DNA from: Aquabacterium sp.
Lineage (GTDB): Bacteria > Pseudomonadota > Gammaproteobacteria > Burkholderiales > Burkholderiaceae_C
Assembly (NCBI RefSeq): GCF_029946005.1
Contig: NZ_JAQSDR010000006.1
Span: 248,001 to 312,000, forward strand
Direction: 5' to 3'
Length of the DNA stretch: 64,000 nt
This document shows, piece by piece, positions 18,721 through 28,300 of the stretch. Position numbers and translations under genes: made by a program. Below the pieces are notes generated by a model. The model saw only the letters and a list, made by a program, of their open reading frames with translations. It was not told where the DNA came from and ran no database searches. Numbering within the stretch: the stretch's first letter is position 1; every line of letters begins with the position of its first letter.

Positions 18721-18740
18721 AACCGCCCCGAGGGGCGGTT
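18721..18740. terminator. Bidirectional hairpin terminator between lysA and porin
   Basis: AACCGCCCC-GA-GGGGCGGTT is a perfect inverted repeat between two converging genes. Read on the minus strand it is followed by a run of T (the plus strand has four A at 18717-18720 just before the stem), so it is a good Rho-independent terminator for the porin. On the plus strand the tract CTAATTT is weaker but may still stop lysA transcripts. Confidence 0.85.
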
Positions 18741-18767
18741 CTAATTTGGCCGAACGAAGGGAATCGA

Positions 18768-20063
18768 TCAGAAGCTGTGGCGAATGCCAACGCCAAAATA
18801 CGTGGACTTGCCGCCGGGGTTGATGTTGGCACCAGCAAACAGAGGCGTTTCGCGGAAACCCACTGCCGTGGCAATGACATCGGGGCCACCAACGACCGGG
18901 GCAGCAATGCCCATGCTGGCGGCAGTACCCTCGTCATCTCGCACCTGCACAGCGCGGGTGTACAACGATGTACGCTTGGACAAGGCGTACTCAGCACCCA
19001 GCATCACGCCAGTGTCCTTGCCTTTGGTGAAGTTCTTGAACTTGATCTGCGACACTTGGGCAGACAGGGTCCATTGGCCGACAGGAACACGGGTACCGAT
19101 GACCATGAACTGCAGCTTCAAGTCATCGCTGTTATCAAAACCATACACGCCTTGACCAAGGGCTGCGTCAAACATGATGCCGGAACCTGGCATCACATAC
19201 TTGGCGCCAATGTTGGCGGCTTGGTACTTGTCAAGAATGAAGGCAGACGTTGCAATCAATGCGTTGGGGCTGGCTGCGTTGTACACACCAAAGCGCGCAC
19301 CATCGAATTCGTTTTGATGGTAGCCCAAGGTCATGTTGAAGGCTTCATTGAAAGCCATGTTACCGAAGGCGCCCGCTGCACGACCGGTTTTGTTTGTGGT
19401 GCTTTCCGTGCCACTGGAAGCATTGCCCAAGATGCCACCCACATTGCCATTGACCTGACCACCACGTGCTGCAGAAATCGTGCTCAATGAACCAGCATTG
19501 GGCGAGTAAGCGACGGAGCCGGTAAACCCACCAGCTTTGAGCCAGTAGCTGATCTGGTTGTCTTGGCGAACTTGCAAGTTGTTGGTGGCACCACCTTCGG
19601 TGAACAGGTCAGTCGCACCAAAGCGCTCACCGGTCACAAAAGCTGTGGAATAGAAAATGGGCGCGTATTGGCGGCCCAGGCGCACTTCGCCGAATGGCGT
19701 GGTCAAACCCACATAGCTTTGGCGGCCAAATATGCGGCCATCTTGCCCCAAAGCGCCGGTGTCATGGCCCAGTTGGCCTTCCAGGACAAATCCTGCAGAG
19801 TAACCATCACCCAAGACCTCAGTGCCCTTGAAGCCGAACGACGTTTGCGAAGTGCCGCTGGGGGACACGCGCGTCACACTGGACTTGACACCCTGCGTGG
19901 CGGGGTCGAGAGGAATCAAGCGGACGCCGGCAGTCTTGCTGACATGATCAACGCTGATGTCTGCGTGGCCATAAAGGGTGACGCTGGATTGAGCCATGGC
20001 GCTACCAGCACCCAGGGTTGCCAGAGCCACCGCGACGGCTTTGGTCAGAACGTTCTTTTGCAT
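18768..20063 (-). CDS. Gram-negative trimeric porin
   Basis: This outer-membrane general diffusion porin has 431 residues. The signal peptide MQKNVLTKAVAVALATLGAG ends at AMAQ; the mature start SSVTLYGHADISVDHV and SFGFKGTEVLGDGYSAGFVLEGQ are standard for the Burkholderiales porin family (GBP/Omp32 type). FGRQSYVGL, FGEVRLGRQ and the C-terminal YFGVGIRHSF (terminal Phe for BAM recognition) complete the barrel. It is the second of two tandem porins but carries its own leader. The leader has two inverted repeats, one covering the ribosome-binding site. Substrate specificity cannot be told. Confidence 0.95.
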   Translation of the reverse strand: MQKNVLTKAVAVALATLGAGSAMAQSSVTLYGHADISVDHVSKTAGVRLIPLDPATQGVKSSVTRVSPSGTSQTSFGFKGTEVLGDGYSAGFVLEGQLGHDTGALGQDGRIFGRQSYVGLTTPFGEVRLGRQYAPIFYSTAFVTGERFGATDLFTEGGATNNLQVRQDNQISYWLKAGGFTGSVAYSPNAGSLSTISAARGGQVNGNVGGILGNASSGTESTTNKTGRAAGAFGNMAFNEAFNMTLGYHQNEFDGARFGVYNAASPNALIATSAFILDKYQAANIGAKYVMPGSGIMFDAALGQGVYGFDNSDDLKLQFMVIGTRVPVGQWTLSAQVSQIKFKNFTKGKDTGVMLGAEYALSKRTSLYTRAVQVRDDEGTAASMGIAAPVVGGPDVIATAVGFRETPLFAGANINPGGKSTYFGVGIRHSF

Positions 20064-20096
20064 GGAGATCTCCTAGATATCCCCCTGAACCGGGGG
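20064..20096 (-). promoter_or_regulatory. Structured 5' leader of the first porin
   Basis: Immediately before the porin ATG (20063) is the perfect 10-base palindrome GGAGATCTCC (20064-20073), which contains the only Shine-Dalgarno. A second hairpin, CCCCC-tgaacc-GGGGG, lies at 20081-20096. Pairing of either could limit translation, or could be a target for an sRNA or Hfq. This is a structural observation only. Confidence 0.5.
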
Positions 20097-20203
20097 TCGT
20101 CTGAGATTGTTGCCCAACCAACCGCCGGTGATTTAGAGGTTTGCGCTAGGTGTCGCAAAACGACAACATTCCTTCTGCAATGGTTTGCAGCATGGGCATG
20201 AAA

Positions 20204-20223
20204 AAAGGGGCCGAAGCCCCTTT
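20204..20223 (-). terminator. Rho-independent terminator of the second porin
   Basis: On the minus strand the sequence reads AAAGGGGC-TTCG-GCCCCTTT and runs on into more T residues: an 8-bp stem, a stable TTCG tetraloop and a T tract. It lies 22 bases after the stop of the gene at 20246-21319, so the two tandem porins are probably separate transcripts. Confidence 0.9.
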
Positions 20224-20245
20224 GAACGAGATCAACTAACCTGGA

Positions 20246-21319
20246 TCAGAAGGCGTGAGCGATGCCGAAGGCGATAGCACGCGAGCTTTTGCCCGCGGCA
20301 ATAGCGACGGCAGTCGCATCAACACCCAACTGAGACAGCGACTCGTTGTTCACGTTAGTCACCAAGCCATACACCGAAGTGCGCTTGGACAGGTTGTACA
20401 CAGCCTTGATCGAAGCGATGGTGGCATCGTCATGATCGCTGTTGGAAACAGCGTTGGCCACGTTGCTGGCTTGAGACAAGCTGGCCTGCACACTGAAGTT
20501 CTCAGTGATAGGCACGCCAATACGAATACCGGCAAGGCTCAGACGATCAGCGCCAGTAACTTGGCTTTCGGTGTCGTAGTAACCTGTCAACTTGAGCACG
20601 CCGAAGTCATAGCCAGCGTAGACCAAGGTTGCGTTGGCCTTGTCGCCTGCATTGGCTGTGATCAAACCAGTTTCGTCCTTGGCTGAGAGGTAGCCCAAGC
20701 CAGCGAAGAAAGGTCCTGCCAAATACTTAACGTTCAAGCCGTAGGACTTGCCAATGTCAGAGCCAGAAGTCGCTTCTGCGTTGTTGGCGGTCGCGGAGTT
20801 GCCAGCAGTGCTGTACTGCAATTGAGCCGACAGGCCTGGCAAGAAAGTGGGCAACACGTAAGTGATAGCGTTGTCAACGCGACGATACGTGTCGCCAGCG
20901 CGGGTCTTGGCGATCTTGAAGTCATCGTAGGTTTGAGCACCCAAAACCTTGGTGTCACCAGCCAATGCGCCGATCGACGAATCGATGCGACCCAGGCGCA
21001 GTTCGCCAAAACCACCTTGCAGGCCAACCCAAGCAGCGCGGTCAAAGAAGCGAGTCGTGCCGCCACCGTTGGCACCCGTGTCAGCCTTGACAGCGGTTTC
21101 CAGGGCGAAGTTGGCGCGCATACCGCCACCCAGGTCTTCAGAGCCCTTGAAACCCAAGCGCGAGGTGGCCAGGTTGTCAGAAGAGACGCGCGTCACGCCC
21201 TTGTCGCCCTTGACGTTTTCGATCGAAACATCGACCACGCCGTACATGGTGACGGAAGATTGGGCGAAAGCGCCCGAGGTAGCAGCCAGAGCAGCGATTG
21301 CCAGCAAAGTCTTTTTCAT
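20246..21319 (-). CDS. Gram-negative trimeric porin (paralogue)
   Basis: The 357-residue porin has the signal peptide MKKTLLAIAALAATSGAFAQ and mature start SSVTMYGVVDVSIENV. Family signatures are SRLGFKGSEDLGGGMRANFALE, RAAWVGLQGGFGELRLGR and a C-terminal AIAFGIAHAF ending in Phe. The ATG at 21319 is preceded by GGAGA; a reading 45 bases longer has no support. It is shorter than the neighbouring porin and only moderately similar, so the pair are diverged paralogues. The 182 bases upstream to ruvB hold no gene and should carry divergent promoters. Confidence 0.95.
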   Translation of the reverse strand: MKKTLLAIAALAATSGAFAQSSVTMYGVVDVSIENVKGDKGVTRVSSDNLATSRLGFKGSEDLGGGMRANFALETAVKADTGANGGGTTRFFDRAAWVGLQGGFGELRLGRIDSSIGALAGDTKVLGAQTYDDFKIAKTRAGDTYRRVDNAITYVLPTFLPGLSAQLQYSTAGNSATANNAEATSGSDIGKSYGLNVKYLAGPFFAGLGYLSAKDETGLITANAGDKANATLVYAGYDFGVLKLTGYYDTESQVTGADRLSLAGIRIGVPITENFSVQASLSQASNVANAVSNSDHDDATIASIKAVYNLSKRTSVYGLVTNVNNESLSQLGVDATAVAIAAGKSSRAIAFGIAHAF

Positions 21320-21501
21320 TGAATTCTCCAAAGTTGAACCAGAGGCCTCAGCGACGGTGCCCAACAGCAGCCCGCCGAAACTGAACGAATTGCAACAGAC
21401 TTTTGCGATTGGCGTGATGACAGGGTTGTCATAAACCCCAATCCAATCGGCCTATCGTTGCTCAAAGGCAACACACCCAAGAAGCCGGATAATCGGTGCC
21501 C

Positions 21502-22587
<1,086 letters not shown>

Positions 22588-22599
22588 CCAGCGCTGGGC

Positions 22600-22839
22600 T
22601 CAGCGGCGGCGCAGGAAGTGGGTGTATTCCTCTTGGTCGCCGTTGCGCTTGGTCTGCTGGTCAACCAGATCGTTGCCAGTCTGGCGGGCAAAGGCCTGGA
22701 AGTCGCGCACCGAACCGGGGTCGGTGGCCGAGACCTTGAGCACCTCACCACTGTGCATGTCCGACAAAGCCTTTTTGGCCTTGAGGATGGGCAGCGGGCA
22801 GGTCAGGCCTCGGGCGTCAAGTTCCTTGTTGATGTCCAT
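22600..22839 (-). CDS. tusA: TusA-family sulfur carrier protein
   Basis: The 79-residue protein begins MDINKELDARGLTCPLPILK, with the sulfur-accepting Cys14 in the CPxP motif, then TDPGSVRDFQAFARQTG. TusA proteins carry persulfide sulfur for tRNA thiolation or sulfur metabolism. The ATG at 22839 is 14 bases after the cysM stop, so cysM-tusA form a likely operon; the pairing with cysteine synthase suggests a sulfur-metabolic role, although the generic TusA function cannot be excluded. Confidence 0.9.
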   Translation of the reverse strand: MDINKELDARGLTCPLPILKAKKALSDMHSGEVLKVSATDPGSVRDFQAFARQTGNDLVDQQTKRNGDQEEYTHFLRRR

Positions 22840-22853
22840 GAATGAATGGTACC

Positions 22854-23756
22854 TCAGGCGGGGAACACGCCGGTGGAGAGATAACGGTCGCCGCGGTCGC
22901 AAACCACGAACACGATGGTGGCGTTGCTCACGGTTTGCGCCAGTTGCAGGGCCACCCAGCAGGCGCCGGCTGCAGAGATGCCGCCAAACAGGCCTTCTTC
23001 GCGGGCCAGCCGGCGGGCCATGTCTTCGGCGTCAAGCTGGCTGACGTGGATGATGTCATCGACCCGGCTGGGCTGGTAAATCTTGGGCAGGTAGGCCTCG
23101 GGCCATTTGCGGATGCCCGGAATGCGCGATCCTTCGCTGGGCTGGGCACCGACGATGCGCACGGCCGGGTTCTTCTCCTTGAGGAAATGTGAGACGCCGG
23201 TGATGGTGCCGGTGGTGCCCATGGCGCTGACGAAGTGGGTGACTTCGCCTTGCGTGTCGGCCCAAATTTCGGGGCCGGTGGTTTCGTAATGGATGCGGGG
23301 GTTGTCTTCGTTGGCGAATTGGTCGAGCACCAGGCCTTTGCCGTCGCGCACCATCTGGCCGGCCAGGTCACGCGCGTATTCCATGCCGCCGCTTTTGGGC
23401 GTGAGGATCAGTTCGGCGCCGAAGGCCTTCATGGTCTGGGCGCGCTCCACGCTGAGGTCTTCCGGCATGATCAAAATCATGCGGTAACCCCGGATGGCTG
23501 CGGCCATGGCCAGGGCGATGCCGGTGTTGCCTGAGGTGGCTTCGATCAGGGTGTCGCCGGGCTTGATCTGGCCGCGTTCTTCGGCGCGGCGGATCATGCT
23601 GATGGCGGGGCGGTCTTTGACGGAACCGGCGGGGTTGTTGCCTTCCAGCTTGGCGAGGATGACGTTGCCGCGCGCGTCGTTGTCGGCGCCGGGAATGCGT
23701 TGCAGGCGGACCATGGGGGTCTTGCCAATGACGTCTTCGAGCGTGGGGTAGTTCAT
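22854..23756 (-). CDS. cysM: Cysteine synthase B (O-acetylserine sulfhydrylase)
   Basis: This PLP fold-type II enzyme makes cysteine from O-acetylserine and sulfide or thiosulfate. The 300-residue protein starts MNYPTLEDVIGKTPMVRLQR, with PLP Lys47 in NNPAGSVKDRPA, the substrate loop EATSGNTGIALA and the phosphate loop MGTTGTITG. CysM rather than CysK is suggested by the RLQRIPG... opening and the shorter length. The ATG at 23756 is chosen because longer readings cross the tRNA terminator. No strong Shine-Dalgarno is visible. tusA follows 14 bases downstream. Confidence 0.95.
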   Translation of the reverse strand: MNYPTLEDVIGKTPMVRLQRIPGADNDARGNVILAKLEGNNPAGSVKDRPAISMIRRAEERGQIKPGDTLIEATSGNTGIALAMAAAIRGYRMILIMPEDLSVERAQTMKAFGAELILTPKSGGMEYARDLAGQMVRDGKGLVLDQFANEDNPRIHYETTGPEIWADTQGEVTHFVSAMGTTGTITGVSHFLKEKNPAVRIVGAQPSEGSRIPGIRKWPEAYLPKIYQPSRVDDIIHVSQLDAEDMARRLAREEGLFGGISAAGACWVALQLAQTVSNATIVFVVCDRGDRYLSTGVFPA

Positions 23757-23810
23757 CGTGTCAAACAGGTTCAGCGGTGTGCATTGAACCGGTATTGTGG
23801 CAGGCAACAA

Positions 23811-23845
23811 AAAACCCGCCATGCTTGGTCAAGCATGCGGGTTTT
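23811..23845 (-). terminator. Terminator downstream of tRNA-Leu
   Basis: An inverted repeat, AAAACCCGC-(C)-ATGCTT with loop GGTC and AAGCAT-GCGGGTTTT, has one bulged base. On the minus strand it is followed by an uninterrupted T run, giving a strong Rho-independent terminator just past the 3' end of the tRNA and upstream of cysM. Confidence 0.85.
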
Positions 23846-23851
23846 GATTGT

Positions 23852-23936
23852 TGGTGCCCCGGGCCGGAATCGAACCGGCACCCCTTTCGGGACCGGATTT
23901 TGAATCCGGCGCGTCTACCAATTTCACCACCAGGGC
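23852..23936 (-). tRNA. tRNA-Leu (anticodon CAA)
   Basis: Read on the minus strand, the gene starts GCCCTGG and ends CCGGGGC-A-CCA, a 7-bp acceptor stem with the CCA encoded. The D-arm contains GGTAGACGC. The anticodon stem CCGGA/TCCGG encloses the loop TTCAAAA, giving anticodon CAA (reads UUG). A long class II variable arm (CCCGAAAGGGG type) and the T-arm GGTTCGAATCC follow. Variable arm and anticodon both indicate leucine. Confidence 0.96.
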
Positions 23937-23957
23937 TCTGATGTGAGGGGTCAAAGT

Positions 23958-25229
23958 TTAGCATAGAAAGCTGACGCTTCCTGGGCGACCCGGCAAGGTC
24001 AAGGTGGCGGTGTTCGGCGGGGTTTGGGCCACGATCCGGCCCTGGCGGATGACGTGCAGGCGGGTGGCGCGCAAGCGGATGGCTTCGACCGGATCGCGGG
24101 CTTGCAGGACGACCAGGTCAGCGTTGCAGCCCACTTCCAGCCCGTAGCCTGACAGACCGAGGATCTTCGCGGGGGTGCTGGTGACGGCCTCGAAGCATTG
24201 GCGCATGGCGACCTGACTGGTCATCTGCGCAACGTGCAAACCCATGTGCGCCACTTCGAGCATGTCGCCGCTGCCCATGCCGTACCAGGGGTCCATCACG
24301 CAGTCATGGCCAAAGGCCACATCGATGCCCTGCGCCAGCAGCTCGGGCACGCGGGTCATGCCTCGGCGTTTGGGGTAGGTGTCGTGTCGGCCTTGCAGGG
24401 TGATGTTGATGAGGGGGTTGGCGATGGCGGCCACACCGGCCTCTTTGATCAGGGGCAGGAGCTTGCTGACGTAGTAGTTGTCCATGCTGTGCATGGAGGT
24501 GAGGTGCGAGCCGGCCACCCTGCCCTGCAAGCCCAGGCGTTGCGCATGGAAGGCCAGGGTTTCGATGTGGCGAGACATGGGGTCATCGGTTTCGTCGCAG
24601 TGCATGTCCACGCGCAGGCCCCGTTCGGCGGCCAGTTCGCACAGCAGGCGGACGGACTCGGCGCCGTCCTGCATGGTGCGTTCGTAGTGGGGGATGCCGC
24701 CGACCACGTCCACGCCCATGTCGAGGGCGCGCTTCAGTTGAACGAGTGCGTTGGGGCCCCGCAGGACGCCGTCTTGGGGGAAGGCGACCAGTTGCAGGTC
24801 GAGGTAGGGTTTGACGCGTTCGCGCACGTGCAGCAGGGCTTCGACGGCCAGCAGCTTCGGGTCGCACACATCGACGTGGGAGCGGATGGCGAGCAGGCCT
24901 TTGGCCACGGCCCAATCGCAATAGGCCAGGGCGCGCTCAACCAGGGCGTCTTGCGTGAGCTGGGGCTTGAGCTCGCCCCACAAGGCGATGCCTTCCAGCA
25001 AGGTGCCTGATTGGTTGATGCGGGGTTGGCCGTAGCTGAGGGTCGAGTCCATGTGGAAATGGGCATCGACGAACGGCGGGCTGACGAGTTGTCCGGCCAC
25101 GTTGATCTCTTGCGCGGCGGGCGTGGACAGCGCGGGCTGCACGGCCACGATCTGGCTGCCTTGGATGCCAATGTCTTGATCGGCCAGGCCATCAGGCAGG
25201 GTGCAGTGTCGAAGGATGAGGTCCAGCAC
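23958..25229 (-). CDS. Cytosine-deaminase-like amidohydrolase
   Basis: This metal-dependent hydrolase has 423 residues. An N-terminal composite beta-sandwich (MLDLILRHCTLPDG) is followed by the TIM barrel with HxH (His57, His59 in DAHFHMD), MHCDETDD (metal His plus catalytic Glu), SHLTSMHSM and the metal Asp in FGHDCVMDPWYG. Those four motifs match the CodA family (cytosine, isoguanine or related ring deaminases) closely. The start is the GTG at 25229, which has GGAG 6 bases upstream; a TTG further out lacks a site. The precise substrate is open. A uracil phosphoribosyltransferase operon lies 8 kb away, which favours cytosine. Confidence 0.85.
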   Translation of the reverse strand: MLDLILRHCTLPDGLADQDIGIQGSQIVAVQPALSTPAAQEINVAGQLVSPPFVDAHFHMDSTLSYGQPRINQSGTLLEGIALWGELKPQLTQDALVERALAYCDWAVAKGLLAIRSHVDVCDPKLLAVEALLHVRERVKPYLDLQLVAFPQDGVLRGPNALVQLKRALDMGVDVVGGIPHYERTMQDGAESVRLLCELAAERGLRVDMHCDETDDPMSRHIETLAFHAQRLGLQGRVAGSHLTSMHSMDNYYVSKLLPLIKEAGVAAIANPLINITLQGRHDTYPKRRGMTRVPELLAQGIDVAFGHDCVMDPWYGMGSGDMLEVAHMGLHVAQMTSQVAMRQCFEAVTSTPAKILGLSGYGLEVGCNADLVVLQARDPVEAIRLRATRLHVIRQGRIVAQTPPNTATLTLPGRPGSVSFLC

Positions 25230-25330
25230 GAAAGCTCCTAGGCAATGACTTACCAAAGAGCCTAGCAGGCTTCACGCCATGCCTGTAAAGTGCTCACTTC
25301 ATGTCAAAAAATGTTGAAGGGGAGACTTCC

Positions 25331-28300
25331 ATGCTCAAGTGGCTGCGACTTGCATTGATGCTGGTGTTGTCCGTGCTGGTCACGGCCTGTGTCGATGGGT
25401 GGCTCAAACAAAAACCCGCCACCGCCAGCAGCGTCGCCGTGAACGACCCTCAGGAGTTCACCCTGGCCGACTGCAAACCGCGCATGCTTGATGGCTCCCC
25501 TGCGGTGGCCGTGATGTTCACGCAACCACTGGCGCGTTCGCAAGATTTTTCTCGGTCCATCAAGGCATTTGAGCGCGCCGAGGGTGAGTCGGAGGATGAG
25601 GCGCGCCCATTGAAGGGGCGCTGGGTGCTGGGCGACAACCCGCGCGTTCTGTACCTGCCTTACGCCCTGCCCGCCAAGCTTTACCGCATCGAGTTGACGG
25701 CCGACGTGGCGTCGCAATCGGGACGAAAGTTGCCGGCGGCCGTTCAGTGCAAGGTGACCAGCGAAGCCATGCCCGAGTCCTACTACTTTGCCAGCCGAGG
25801 TGTGGTGCTGCCCGCCGGGCAAAACGGCGGCCTGCCGGTGGTCAGCGTGAACACACCGGAAGTGGATGTGCAATTCCTGCGCATCGAGCAAAAGTCCTTG
25901 CCCGCGTTTCTGGAGCAGGTGGGCGGACGTCGGGTGCGCGAACATGAGGAAGGCAGCGACGATGAGGGCGAAAGCGAGGGCGGCGCAGACGACGACTACC
26001 GGCAATCAAGCCATTTGAAAGGCACGGTGGCGGGCTACTACCTGGACCAGTTGCGCGAGTCGGCCACCAGCGTGTACATGAGCCGCTTCACGACGGACCC
26101 CCGCAAGAACCGGCGAAATGTCAACTTCCTGCCGGTTGAAAAGATCAAGGAGCTTCAAGAGCCAGGCGTGTATGTGGCCGTCATGAATGCACCGGGCCGC
26201 TTCGGCTGGGACTATCAGGTGACGTACTTCTACGTCACCGACATTGGCTTGCATGTGCGCCGACATTCGGGTCAGACCGATGCATTCGCCACCTCGCTCA
26301 AGAGTGGCGAGGCACTGAGTGGCATCGACGTTTCGGTGATTGATGACAGCGGCAAGGCCATGGCACAAGCCAAGACAGACCGCGATGGCCATGCCGTTTT
26401 CCAGGGCAGCCTGGGCAAGGCCCGGGCCGTGCTGGCTCGGCGCGGCAAGGAGTTGTCGGTGCAGGCACTGCACGATCCAGCGTTGGACTTGTCGGAGTTC
26501 GACGTGGCGGGCCACCCCTCGCGCAATGTGTCGCTGTTCGTGTATTCGGGACGCGACATCTACCGCCCGGGCGAACAGTTCAACGTGTCCATTTTGGCGC
26601 GCGATGCGGATGGCAAGCCCCTGCCCACCACAGCCGCGGGCGCGCCTGCGCCATTGACCCTGACCCTGAAACAACCCAATGGCGAGAAGGTGCAGACCTT
26701 GATCGTTCGGCCTCAAGACAAAGGCACGGCCTACTACCAGCAGGCTTTGACGCTGGGCGCCAATGCGCCCACCGGCAAGTGGCTGGTTGAGGTCAAGACC
26801 GACCCGGGGGCCAAGCGTGCGGATGCGCAGTGGTCCTTCCAGGTCGAGGAGTTCTTGCCAGAGCGCATGAAGCTGAACCTGAAGGCCCCCGAAGAGGCGT
26901 TGGAAGGCGACGGTTCGCTGTCAGTGCGGGTTGAAGGCGATTACCTGTATGGCGCACCAGCAGCGGGCAATCGCTTGTTGGGCAGCGCCGTCACCGAGCG
27001 TCTGCGCAACCCCCTGCCCCAGGCTTGGCCCGGTTTCATTTTTGGTGATGTGAACGACGACAAGGTGAAGAAGCGTCAGGACCTGGGCGAGGTTGCCCTG
27101 GATGAGCAAGGGCATGCGGAAGTCTCGGTGCCCATGGAGATGGATGGTCGGCAATCGCCCATGAACGTGCGTGCCAGTTTCAGCTTGCTGGAAACCGGGG
27201 GCCGCCCGGTGGTACGGTCGTTGGAGCGCACCTGGTGGCCTGCGCCCACGCTGGTGGGCCTGCGCCCTCTGTTCGACCGCGATGTTGCGCAGGAAGGTGG
27301 GCTGGCCGAGTTTGAACTCATCCGCACGGATGCTTCTGGCAAGTTCGTCCCTGCCAAAGCCATTGCGATCAAGCTCATCCGGGAAGACCGCCAGTGGTAT
27401 TGGCGTTACGACGACAACCGGGGCTGGAACAGCGGCTACAACGTCGAAGAAGAGCTGCTCGAAGCCCGCACGGTGACGCTGAAATCACGCCAGAAAATAT
27501 CGTTGCCCGTGCAATACGGCAGCTATCGCCTGGAGCTTCATGACGCCGAGACCGGCCAGACCGCCCGCTACAAGTTCTACGCCGGCTGGGGGGCGCAGGA
27601 TGCTGACGACATCGGCAATCGGCCAGACCGCGTCCAGCTGAAGCTGGAGGGCGCGCCCTACAAGCCTGGCGATGCGGCCCGCCTGACGATCACGCCACCC
27701 CACGACGGCCAGGCCCTGGTCACGGTGGAAGGCGACCGCGTGCTCTACCAACGCCGGGTCGAGGTCAGCACGCGGGGCACGACCATCGAGATCCCGGTGG
27801 ACCCGAGCTGGAATCGCCATGACCTGTACATCGGCGTGGTGACCTTCCGTCCGGGCAGCGAAGGTGACCGCGTCACCCCCGCACGGGCATTGGGTTTGGT
27901 GCACCTGCCTTTGTCGAGGCAAGCCCGAACCCTGAAACTGTCGATGACCGCACCGGCCAAGACACAACCCGAGGTGAAGGTGCCTGTGAAGGTTCGCCTG
28001 ACGGATGCTGCGGGCAATCCTTTCAAGGCTGGGCCAGCCATGGTCACCTTGTCTGCCGTGGATGTGGGCATTTTGAACATCACCCGTTTCGCCACCCCTG
28101 ATCCGGCTGATTTTTTCTTTGGCAAACACCGCTATGACGCCGATGTGCTTGACCTTTACGGCAAGCTGATCGAGAAGATGGAGGGCACGATGGCCAAGCA
28201 GCGCTTTGGCGGTGATGCCAGCAAGCGCGACACGCAAAGCATGCCCCGCAAGGTCAAGCTGGTCGACCTGTTCAGTGGCCCAGTGATGCTCGATGCGCAG

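Noticed and set aside
23852..23936. tRNA-Leu as an integration site for a mobile element
   Set aside because: No integrase, no repeat of the tRNA 3' end and no foreign gene block next to it; cysM-tusA and the deaminase are ordinary chromosomal genes.
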